A stretch of DNA of 18,399 nt from Spirochaetae bacterium HGW-Spirochaetae-7 (GTDB lineage Bacteria > Spirochaetota > Spirochaetia > Treponematales > UBA12059): assembly GCA_002839245.1 (NCBI GenBank), contig PGXR01000021.1:1-18399 (forward strand), in the 5' to 3' direction. The translations under genes were made by a program, and so were the position numbers. The notes under the pieces were generated by a model. The model was not told the DNA's origin, made no database searches, and worked only from the letters and a program-made list of their open reading frames with translations. Shown here piece after piece: positions 1 through 6,409 of this stretch; positions within the stretch are counted from its first letter, which is position 1; each line of letters begins with the position of its first letter.

Positions 1-594
1 CATCACCGGAACGACGACGAATGAAGCGCCTGCCTCGAAGTACGCCGTAGCCAAGGCGACGAAATGCTCCTCGGCCATCGCCAGCCAGAGCGACGCCGAT
101 TGGGCGTCGAAGAGCAACAGCTCGAGCCACAAGTCAATGCCCAGAAGCATCGCGGGCAGGTCGGTTGGCGCGGTGATGACAGCGGCCACCGGCCTGGAAT
201 TCCCGAACTCCCCTGTCAGTTGCCTGACGCTCTCGACCAGGAACGACAGGGATTCGCTCGAAATGGGGGCAGGGCTCGAAGGCGGGCTGACGGTTCCGCC
301 GGTTCCGGCGGGCATCGGCTTGCGGACGTTGGGCGGAGAGTACGGCGGCCAGATGAGCGGCGCTCCGTATGCTCCGGCTTCCAGCGCAAGAGCGTACGGC
401 CCGAATACTATGTCGGGATCGAAACGCCGAACTACTGACCTCTGGCCTTCGAGAAAAAGTTCAGGGTGGCGGTAGTACCGTTCGGGGTTCGATCCCGTCA
501 TCCTGCAACCGTAGAGCGAAAGCACCGGGGCAACGGCGCGCCTGTCAGCGAAACGACCGGCGAGCGTCTCGCCGATCCGCTCCTTAGGGGTCAC
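1..594 (-). CDS. Uroporphyrinogen decarboxylase (URO-D) family methyltransferase, partial (C-terminus beyond window start)
   Basis: The minus strand is open from a GTG at 594 to the window edge (198 codons). It opens with MTPKERIGETLAGRF and then APVLSLYGCRMTG, and continues with ESLSFLVESVRQLTGEFG and a TAPTDLPAMLLG segment. These match the N-terminal half of the URO-D superfamily branch that includes the MtaA/MtbA/CmuA methylcobamide methyltransferases. The GTG overlaps the TGA of the upstream corrinoid-protein gene (GTGA), so translation is probably coupled; I see no strong ribosome binding site of its own. Known for the family: enzymes encoded beside a corrinoid protein move the methyl group between the corrinoid and a thiol or folate acceptor. 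Inferred: this one is the partner of the adjacent corrinoid protein, not the heme enzyme HemE. The zinc-ligand region and the true acceptor lie outside the window. Confidence 0.8.
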   Translation of the reverse strand, partial: MTPKERIGETLAGRFADRRAVAPVLSLYGCRMTGSNPERYYRHPELFLEGQRSVVRRFDPDIVFGPYALALEAGAYGAPLIWPPYSPPNVRKPMPAGTGGTVSPPSSPAPISSESLSFLVESVRQLTGEFGNSRPVAAVITAPTDLPAMLLGIDLWLELLLFDAQSASLWLAMAEEHFVALATAYFEAGASFVVVPVM

Positions 595-1265
595 GGCGAG
601 CTTTCCGTTCCGTAGACGAGCCGTTCGAAAAGCCCGGGAGCCTCCATCGCCGTCCTGGCCGTGCCGTCGCCTCCTGCCTCTGCCACCAGGTCGGGGCGCA
701 TCACGAAGACGGCGCCGCCGACGGCCAGCTTGACGCGGCCGCCGAGGCCCCTCCTGTCGATCTCGTCGCGCACCCTGGCTATGTTGCGGGCGTTCGTCAG
801 CATCATTGCCGAGACGCCGATGATGTCGGCGCCCGATTCTTCGGCCTTGTCGACGAAGGTCGACGCCAGCACGTCGTTGCCGAGGTCGACGATGGTCCAG
901 CCGGCTATCTGCAGGAAGGTACCGAGCATGCGCCGGCCAAGGGCGTGGTAATCATCCTCGGCGTTGCCGATGACGGCGATGCCCCGCTTGTTGAGCCTGG
1001 ATGTCGCGATTTCGGTCGACGACTCGAGAAGGGCAAGGAGATCCTCGGCTATCTTGCCCGCGACGTAGCCCTGGGCGAGCGAGATGCGGTCCATGGCGAA
1101 GCGCTCGCCGACAATGCGCAACACAGGATCGAGCAGTTCCTCGATGATGGCCGGGAAACCGTACTTGTCGCTCCAGGCGCCGAGCATCAGTCCGGCCTCG
1201 CTCCGGTCGGCCCCCAGTATAGAATCGTACAACTTTTCCCGCAAAGCGGCCGCATCGGGTATCAC
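591..1265 (-). CDS. Cobalamin (corrinoid)-binding methyltransferase protein, MtaC/MtbC type
   Basis: The 224-residue protein has the two-domain layout of methyltransferase corrinoid proteins. A helical cap domain (about residues 1-90) is followed by a B12-binding Rossmann domain. In the latter, D105-Y-H107-A-L-G110 supplies the DxHxxG motif with the lower-ligand histidine, S152 sits in GVSAMML, and a GG pair lies at 183-184. Family role: it carries a methyl group on cobalt between a substrate-specific methyltransferase and a second methyltransferase, here probably the URO-D protein whose start overlaps this stop codon. The start is GTG at 1265, preceded by AGGAG with about 9 bases spacing. 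A good promoter match lies just upstream (1286-1314), so the pair may be transcribed separately from the ABC operon. No MtaB/MttB-like substrate methyltransferase is in view, so the methyl donor is unknown. Confidence 0.88.
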   Translation of the reverse strand: MIPDAAALREKLYDSILGADRSEAGLMLGAWSDKYGFPAIIEELLDPVLRIVGERFAMDRISLAQGYVAGKIAEDLLALLESSTEIATSRLNKRGIAVIGNAEDDYHALGRRMLGTFLQIAGWTIVDLGNDVLASTFVDKAEESGADIIGVSAMMLTNARNIARVRDEIDRRGLGGRVKLAVGGAVFVMRPDLVAEAGGDGTARTAMEAPGLFERLVYGTESSP

Positions 1266-1285
1266 GTCACTGTGCTCCTGCCGAT

Positions 1286-1314
1286 AGTCTAGGCCGGGCA
1301 GGGCCGGGGGTCAA
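1286..1314 (-). promoter_or_regulatory. Candidate sigma-70 promoter of the corrinoid/URO-D gene pair
   Basis: On the minus strand TTGACC (1314-1309) is followed after exactly 17 bases by TAGACT (1291-1286). That is 5/6 and 4/6 matches to the -35 and -10 consensus. The predicted start lies about 15-20 bases before the GTG start codon at 1265, leaving a very short leader that just holds the AGGAG. The GC-rich spacer contains two GGCC blocks. This rests on sequence match only. Confidence 0.55.
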
Positions 1315-1329
1315 GGAAGAAGGCAACGG

Positions 1330-2184
1330 CTAAGGAAAGACCTGTACCAGGATGTCCGGACGGTTGGACGTGATGAAGTCGACTCCGAGCACAGCGAGCT
1401 CCCGCATCCGAACCGGGTCATCCACCGTCCAGGCGCCGACGCCGAGTCCTTTACCGCGCAAGGCATTGTAGAGGAGCTTGCCAAGGAATTTCTCGCTGAC
1501 CCCCGCGCAGTCCACTCCGAGCGCGGCGATAGCGTCCGCCACGGCGTCCGGCCCGGCAACGCCGAACGCGGCGAGGTATTGCTGGCCTGCCAGGGCGCAG
1601 GTCCTCAATCCTGGCTCAATCTCCGCGATTGTGCGAAGCGACGGGAAATCGAACGAAAGCACGGTGGTATGCTCGACATAATGGTTCAGCCTCAGGATTC
1701 GTACCAGTTCTGCCTCGATGCCTTCGTATCGGGAACCGTCCTTGCGCACCTTGATCTCGACCTGGAGGGCAAGCACCCTGTCCGGAACCGACAGGACGAG
1801 CTGAAGGACTTCCTCGAGGGTAGGGATCTCCTGCCGCGGGAACATGGCTCCGAAATAGCGCGCGGTTGCGTCGAAGCTTTTCAAGGTGGCGAGGTCATAA
1901 TCCGATACCGATCCTGACTGGTTCGTGGTTCTCGCCAGGATTGGATCGTGTATAACCACCAGGCGTCCATCCCTGCTCAGATGGACATCGAGCTCGAGGG
2001 TATCAGCACCCGCTTCGATGCCGGCACGGAAGGCAGCCATCGTATTCTCGGGAGCGAACCCCGCCCCGCCCCGATGCGCGACTCGCAGGACTCGGTGAGT
2101 CTGGATTTGGGGCGGATCGACGAGGGGTCTGGCCGACGCGCAGCCTGCCGCGGACAGCATCGCCATGATGGCCGCCATGAGCAT
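1330..2184 (-). CDS. ugpQ: Glycerophosphodiester phosphodiesterase, probable lipoprotein
   Basis: The 284-residue GDPD-family enzyme hydrolyses glycerophosphodiesters to sn-glycerol 3-phosphate and an alcohol. Catalytic and metal-binding motifs are intact: HRGGAGFAPENT (H37, R38, E46, N47), LELDVHLSRDG (E64, D66) and VIHD (H79). The C-terminus carries the family signature GVDFITSNRPDIL. I chose ATG 2184 because GGGGAG lies 7 bases before it and the frame upstream runs back into the solute-binding-protein gene. The N-terminus is hydrophobic and ends in SAAGC (C15), a permissive lipobox. That suggests a membrane-anchored enzyme facing the periplasm, although the n-region has no positive charge, which is odd. 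It lies 46 bases after the binding-protein gene, so it is probably the last gene of the transporter operon and feeds it glycerol phosphate, like ugpQ. Confidence 0.88.
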   Translation of the reverse strand: MLMAAIMAMLSAAGCASARPLVDPPQIQTHRVLRVAHRGGAGFAPENTMAAFRAGIEAGADTLELDVHLSRDGRLVVIHDPILARTTNQSGSVSDYDLATLKSFDATARYFGAMFPRQEIPTLEEVLQLVLSVPDRVLALQVEIKVRKDGSRYEGIEAELVRILRLNHYVEHTTVLSFDFPSLRTIAEIEPGLRTCALAGQQYLAAFGVAGPDAVADAIAALGVDCAGVSEKFLGKLLYNALRGKGLGVGAWTVDDPVRMRELAVLGVDFITSNRPDILVQVFP

Positions 2185-2230
2185 TACCGCGCTCCCCGGA
2201 AACCGTGACGGCTTCCGGGGAAGAATGATG

Positions 2231-3520
2231 CTATTTGAAAGTATCGTTGTATTCCTTCGTGAGGTCGACGGTCGTCTCTGCCATGACCTTGGCTGGATCC
2301 ATGCCGCCGACGAGCAGCTTCTCCACCATCTGCCGCAGGATTTCGGTGCCCTTGCCAAGTGATATGACGCTGGCCTGGGGCCTCGTGAATTTCAGCTGAT
2401 CGAGGGCGACCTTCCTCTCGGGGTACTTGGTAAAATATGCGACCGTATCGGGATGGTTCATCGACGAGGTGCTGACCGGCATGTACCCGGTGGTCTGTAC
2501 TATGTACGAGACGCTGTCCGCGTTCGTCATGTATTTCAGGAACTCCCAGGTGGCTGCCTGGCGGACCTTGTCGGTGCTGGTCATCGCGAGTACGGCTCCG
2601 CCGACAGGGACGAGGTTCTTGACTTGGCCGGGCAGGAAGGCTGCATTCACCTTGAACGTCGCGCGGCTGAAAAGGTTGCCCATGCTTCCGGTCGAACCGA
2701 ACACCATGCCTACCCGCTTGTTGAGGAACTCGGTATGGGGATCGGTGCTGCCGATTGCCGTCTTGTCCTTGAATACCATGTCCTGCCACAGCGTCGCCGC
2801 CTTGATGGCCGGAGCTTCACTCAAATGGATGCCGAATTTATCGTCGGATACGAGGCCGCCGTACGCATATACCGCGCCTTGAAAATACCAGTGGGCGGTC
2901 GAGGTGCTCAGGGTGAACGCAGAGCCGAAACGCGTCGTCTCTCCTGCGGTGACGAGCGTGAGCTTGCGGCTGAACTCCCTGAATTCATCCCAGGTTTTCG
3001 GGGCGCGGTCGGGGAGTCCGGCTTCCCTGAACATGTCGGCGTTGTAATACAGAAGGGGAGTGCTGCGCATGAAAGGGACCGCGTACAGTTTCCCGTCGTA
3101 GTAGCCGTCCTGCAGCAGGCCAGGAATATAGTCCGCCAGCTTGAAGCCTGACTTGTCCTTCGATACAAGGGCATCGAGAGGTGCCAGAGCCCCATCCTTG
3201 GCGAACAGTACGACGAAGGGCGAATCGAGGAGGACGACATCGGGGACGGTTCCCGCTGCCAACCCGGCGAGCAGCTTCTGTATCAGATCAGCATAGGCGC
3301 CCTGGAACTGCGACTCCACGATCACCTTGTCCTGGGCCGCGTTGAAGCGCTTGACCAGTTCTTCCTGGGCATCTCCGGCAACGCCGGTGAGGCTACGCCA
3401 GTAGACGATCTTGACCGGACCCTGCGTGGCGTCCTCTTTCGTACCGTTGGCCCAGAGCGCAGTCGGAATGGCTAAAAACAGCGCCATAGCGATGGACCAG
3501 GAATACCTTGCGACCTTCAT
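2231..3520 (-). CDS. ugpB: ABC transporter extracellular solute-binding protein, family 1 (UgpB-like)
   Basis: This 429-residue protein captures a solute outside the membrane and delivers it to the permease pair encoded upstream. A signal peptide occupies about residues 1-24 (charged MKVAR, hydrophobic core, ALWA then NG). The mature protein starts with the family-1 pattern IVYWRSLTGVAGDAQEELVKRFN, then LAGLAAGTVPDVVLLDS, and later YAVPFMRSTPLLYYNADMF and PKTWDEF. All are typical of glycerol-phosphate and oligosaccharide binding proteins. ATG 3520 has GGAGG 7 bases upstream. Assignment to glycerol 3-phosphate or glycerophosphodiesters rests mainly on the neighbouring phosphodiesterase and on general likeness to UgpB. 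A sugar ligand is the main alternative. There is no N-terminal cysteine, so it looks secreted rather than lipid-anchored. Confidence 0.85.
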   Translation of the reverse strand: MKVARYSWSIAMALFLAIPTALWANGTKEDATQGPVKIVYWRSLTGVAGDAQEELVKRFNAAQDKVIVESQFQGAYADLIQKLLAGLAAGTVPDVVLLDSPFVVLFAKDGALAPLDALVSKDKSGFKLADYIPGLLQDGYYDGKLYAVPFMRSTPLLYYNADMFREAGLPDRAPKTWDEFREFSRKLTLVTAGETTRFGSAFTLSTSTAHWYFQGAVYAYGGLVSDDKFGIHLSEAPAIKAATLWQDMVFKDKTAIGSTDPHTEFLNKRVGMVFGSTGSMGNLFSRATFKVNAAFLPGQVKNLVPVGGAVLAMTSTDKVRQAATWEFLKYMTNADSVSYIVQTTGYMPVSTSSMNHPDTVAYFTKYPERKVALDQLKFTRPQASVISLGKGTEILRQMVEKLLVGGMDPAKVMAETTVDLTKEYNDTFK

Positions 3521-3605
3521 TGCAGTACCTCCACGGGATTTGACGTATTGGCTGTCCTACGGACATCCAGGAAATCTACGATGTCGAAAATAACGTCAGG
3601 ATTAA

Positions 3606-4457
3606 TCATCCCTTGACAGCGCCGCTGGCTATCCCTTCTATCAACTGTTTCTGGGCCAGGAAGAATATCAGGAGTACGGGAACGAGCACGAAGATGGATG
3701 CTGCCATCAGGTGCTCCGGCCCTATGGCGTATTCGGCCTGCCTCAGCATCGCGAGCCCGACGGGCAGGGTCCTCATGTTCTGGGTGTTCGTGATGATCAG
3801 CGGCCACAGGTAGCTGTTCCACTTGGAGATGAAGAGGTAGAGCGTCAGCGTGCCCACGACCGGGCGCGCAAGGGGAAGCGCGATATGGAACAGTATCCTG
3901 ACATGCCCAAGGCCATCGATCTCGGCGGCGTCGTAGAGAGAGTCCGGTATCGTCAGGAAATACTGGCGCAGCAGGAAGGCTCCGAACACGCTCGAAACAT
4001 GGGGAATGACGATGCCCTGGTAGGTATTGATCCAGCCCAGATGCTTGAGGACGACGTAATTCGGGATCAGCGCTACCTGGCCGGGTATCATCATCGCGGC
4101 GAGCAGCACCATGAACAGCATTTCCCGGTAGCGGAACTTGATCCTGGCGAAGGCGTACGCGGACAGTGATGCTATCGACACCTCGAGGAATACTCCTGTC
4201 GAGGAAGTGATGATGCTGTTGATGTAGAAGCGCCCGAACGGAGCGGATTCCCACGCGGTGACGAAGTTGTCCCATCGAATTTTCTCCGGCCACCAGACCG
4301 GGGGAAAGAGGTGAACCTCCGCGGGGCTCTTGATCGCGGTCGTCAGCATCCAGATAAACGGAAGCCCGATGACCAGGCTCGCGATGATGAGCGCACCATG
4401 CGTCAGCACGCGCCCAATCAAGCGTGAACCCGAAAGATCCCTGTGACGAATCGCCAC
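3606..4457 (-). CDS. ugpE: ABC transporter inner-membrane permease (UgpE/MalG type)
   Basis: This 283-residue protein has six apparent membrane segments. The cytoplasmic EAA loop at about 174-198 (LYDAAEIDGLGHVRILFHIA, then LPLARP) docks the ATPase, as in all MalFG-type importers. The C-terminal segment ending LIEGIASGAVKG is the standard end of UgpE/MalG-like subunits. GTG 4457 is chosen because GGAGG lies 6 bases before it, overlapping the stop of the upstream permease gene, so the two permeases are translationally linked. It forms the channel together with the UgpA-like protein. An 85-base gap separates it from the binding-protein gene and holds a short TGTCC/GGACA hairpin. Substrate assignment is by context only. 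Confidence 0.88.
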   Translation of the reverse strand: MAIRHRDLSGSRLIGRVLTHGALIIASLVIGLPFIWMLTTAIKSPAEVHLFPPVWWPEKIRWDNFVTAWESAPFGRFYINSIITSSTGVFLEVSIASLSAYAFARIKFRYREMLFMVLLAAMMIPGQVALIPNYVVLKHLGWINTYQGIVIPHVSSVFGAFLLRQYFLTIPDSLYDAAEIDGLGHVRILFHIALPLARPVVGTLTLYLFISKWNSYLWPLIITNTQNMRTLPVGLAMLRQAEYAIGPEHLMAASIFVLVPVLLIFFLAQKQLIEGIASGAVKG

Positions 4458-4467
4458 CTGCAGCCTC

Positions 4468-5373
4468 CTAGTAGTGGACCCATCTGCGGGCCAGACGGGT
4501 CTGGACGAGGGTGATCGTCATGATGATCACGAACAGAACGAGAGCAAGCGCCGATGCATAACCGGTCTTGAACCACTGGAACGCGTTCTGGTAGATGTAG
4601 TAGACGATGACGTTCGTGCTGTTCATCGGTCCCCCGTCCGTCATGATCGCGATGACATCGAATGCCTTCAACGAACCTATGACGGACACTATGGTCAGGA
4701 AGAACGTGGTCGGGGACAGCAGCGGGAAGGTGATCCGCCAGAAACATGTCCAGGGGGTCGCGCCGTCGACCTTCGCCGCGTCGTACAGCTCGGTCGGGAT
4801 GTTGTTCAGGCCGGCCATGAATATGACCATGTCATAGCCGACGCCGCTCCATATTACAACGATGATTATTGCGGGCAGGGCCCAGCTCACGTCGCCGAGC
4901 CAGTTGGGCGAGCGAAGTCCCACCGCGTTGATGAAAACCCGCAACAGGCCAAAATTGGGATCGAATATCCAGCCCCAGACCATCGCGACGGCGACGCTCG
5001 TGGTGAAGGTCGGGGAAAAAAGCACCGCGCGATATGAATCCTTGGCGCGGATCTTGCGGTTGAGAAGCACCGCCAAGCCCAGCGCCATCGCTAGCTTGAC
5101 GAACACGGTACTCGCCGCGAGCACCAGGGTGTTGCGCAAGACTTGCCAGAAGACTGGATCGTTGGCCATGTTCACGTAGTTCATCATGCCGATGAAAGTC
5201 TTCCTGGGCGCTATCATGTTCCATTTGAAGAAGCTGAGGTACAGGCTGTAGACGATGGGCCAGAACACGAAGACGCCGAGGAGGAGGAAGTTCGGGAAAA
5301 CGAAAGCGGAGAATGTCCAGGCGTCCCTTTTTTCACGTTTCGACATACGGAGGGGGCGCGTGTATTTTTTCAT
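4468..5373 (-). CDS. ugpA: ABC transporter inner-membrane permease (UgpA/MalF type)
   Basis: First gene of the transporter operon, 301 residues. The start MKKYTRPLRMSKREKRD is strongly basic. It is followed by FVFPNFLLLGVFVFWPIVYSLYLSFF, the usual first transmembrane segment of UgpA-like permeases. There are six membrane segments in all, with the EAA loop at about 196-222 (LYDAAKVDGATPWTCFWRIT, then FPLLSP). The segment TDGGPMNSTNVIVYYIYQNAF is also characteristic. ATG 5373 has GAGGAG shortly upstream. A candidate promoter and a pair of inverted repeats lie in the 228-base leader region. No ATP-binding subunit is encoded here, so the importer presumably borrows a shared UgpC/MsmX-type ATPase from elsewhere. 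Confidence 0.88.
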   Translation of the reverse strand: MKKYTRPLRMSKREKRDAWTFSAFVFPNFLLLGVFVFWPIVYSLYLSFFKWNMIAPRKTFIGMMNYVNMANDPVFWQVLRNTLVLAASTVFVKLAMALGLAVLLNRKIRAKDSYRAVLFSPTFTTSVAVAMVWGWIFDPNFGLLRVFINAVGLRSPNWLGDVSWALPAIIIVVIWSGVGYDMVIFMAGLNNIPTELYDAAKVDGATPWTCFWRITFPLLSPTTFFLTIVSVIGSLKAFDVIAIMTDGGPMNSTNVIVYYIYQNAFQWFKTGYASALALVLFVIIMTITLVQTRLARRWVHY

Positions 5374-5415
5374 CGTAGCGTCTCCTCGATAGTTTTCAAA
5401 TTAATTTCCTCGAGC

Positions 5416-5515
5416 ATCGAACCGGTGAGGGACAACCGTCAGTCTAAGGCCATATTACTGGGGAGACAAGGAATATATTTTAGCTTCCTGAAGGAACAGG
5501 TCTATCCGGTTCGAT
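5416..5515. promoter_or_regulatory. Paired inverted operator-like sites flanking the ugp-like promoter
   Basis: ATCGAACCGG (5416-5425) and its exact reverse complement CCGGTTCGAT (5506-5515) lie 90 bases apart, centre to centre, on either side of the candidate promoter. Each copy continues into a partly symmetrical ACCGGT or TCCGGT core. This is the style of LacI-family operators in carbohydrate-uptake operons. Regulation by looping is an inference; a folded leader RNA is less likely because one arm lies upstream of the proposed start. Confidence 0.4.
5441..5469 (-). promoter_or_regulatory. Candidate promoter of the ugp-like operon
   Basis: On the minus strand TTGTCT (5469-5464), a 17-base spacer and TAGACT (5446-5441) give 4/6 and 4/6 matches to sigma-70 elements, with an expected start near 5434. 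This leaves a leader of about 60 bases before the ugpA-like ATG. The -10 hexamer is the same as the one proposed for the corrinoid pair. Confidence 0.4.
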
Positions 5516-5601
5516 CTAGCCAATAATCATAAACATGTCTGAATGCGTGATCGACTTGCAACGGAGGCTGAGGAAGTCAACTCGATGCGTGACAATCAGT
5601 T

Positions 5602-6381
5602 TCACCGCCTTGGCAGGAACGGGATGAAGATGTTAGTCCGGCGCTTGTAGTCGATGTAGGCGGGGTCGGCACCGTACTTGGCGTCGGCCGATTTCTCCAG
5701 AAGCGGAATGCCGCTGACGAAGAGGAGCAGTAAAGTTATGAAAATCGGGCCGATGGCCGACAGCCACAGGGCTCCGGACAGGACGGGGACGGTGTACACG
5801 AAGAGGCCCCACCACAGCAGCGCCTCGCCGAAGTAGTTCGGGTGCCTCGAGTATTTCCAGAGGCCAGTGGCGATGAAGCCGGGCTTGCCCGAGCTCTTGA
5901 ACGCCGACTTCTGGGCGTCAGCCGTCACCTCGAAGATGAAGCCCTTGAGCCACATCGCGACGCCGACCAGCTCGAAGATGCCGAATTTGCGGGGGATGGC
6001 CGGGAATCCGCCGGTGCCGGCCACCGAGGCGGCGACCGGGGCGAGGATCACCGCGACGGCGACCGCCTGCAGGATCCAGAAGCGCGCGAACTTGAGCGGA
6101 ACCTCGCGCATGCCGTCGAAGCGGTGGTCCACCTTGGTCTTGCGGATGCGTCCGAAGAGGTAGGCCCCGAGCCTGGCTGCCCAGACGACGGTGAGCGCGG
6201 CGGGGACCAGCGCCACGACGCCAGCCCTGTTCCACAGCGCAAGGATGAAGGCCGAGACGAGGCCGAACGACAGGCTGTACGACAGGTCCGTGACGACATC
6301 GGTTTTCTTCACGACAGCATACGCGAAGAAAACACCGTTGATCGCCAGGGCCACCACTGCTGACAGTACGAATGGATTCAT
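5602..6381 (-). CDS. DUF1295 family integral membrane protein (steroid 5-alpha-reductase / ICMT-like fold)
   Basis: The 259-residue protein is strongly hydrophobic, with about six to seven membrane segments. Its signature C-terminal block GLWKYSRHPNYFGEALLWWG (about 173-192) follows FEVTADAQKSAFK. Both are hallmarks of the DUF1295 family, which is related in fold to steroid 5-alpha reductases and isoprenylcysteine methyltransferases. The SRHPNYFGE motif corresponds to the cofactor-binding region of that superfamily. The bacterial function is not established; reduction or methylation of a lipid is a guess from the fold. ATG 6381 has GGGAGG 7 bases upstream. The gene starts 28 bases after the formate dehydrogenase stop and is very probably cotranscribed with it, although no known formate dehydrogenase needs such a protein. 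Confidence 0.87.
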   Translation of the reverse strand: MNPFVLSAVVALAINGVFFAYAVVKKTDVVTDLSYSLSFGLVSAFILALWNRAGVVALVPAALTVVWAARLGAYLFGRIRKTKVDHRFDGMREVPLKFARFWILQAVAVAVILAPVAASVAGTGGFPAIPRKFGIFELVGVAMWLKGFIFEVTADAQKSAFKSSGKPGFIATGLWKYSRHPNYFGEALLWWGLFVYTVPVLSGALWLSAIGPIFITLLLLFVSGIPLLEKSADAKYGADPAYIDYKRRTNIFIPFLPRR

Positions 6382-6409
6382 GGTCGATCCTCCCCGTATT
6401 TCCGAAGCA

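Larger units (their letters stand above)
5374..5601. other. Largest intergenic stretch (between DUF1295 gene and ugp-like operon)
   Basis: This 228-base non-coding stretch is visibly more AT-rich than its surroundings. Besides the promoter and inverted repeats listed separately, it holds a 12-base palindrome TTCCTGAAGGAA (5484-5495 on the plus strand) and two copies of ATGCGTGA (5543-5550 and 5585-5592) exactly 42 bases apart. I see no terminator with a U-tract after the DUF1295 stop codon and no RNA gene. Confidence 0.6.

Noticed and set aside
64..587. Three short overlapping plus-strand frames at the left edge
   Set aside because: The minus strand there encodes a clear URO-D family protein, and the plus-strand translations resemble nothing.
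2185..2358. N-terminal extension of the phosphodiesterase to an in-frame start at 2358
   Set aside because: It would overlap the solute-binding-protein gene by over 120 bases with an Arg/Trp/Ser-rich sequence. The ATG at 2184 has a good ribosome binding site and begins a lipoprotein signal.
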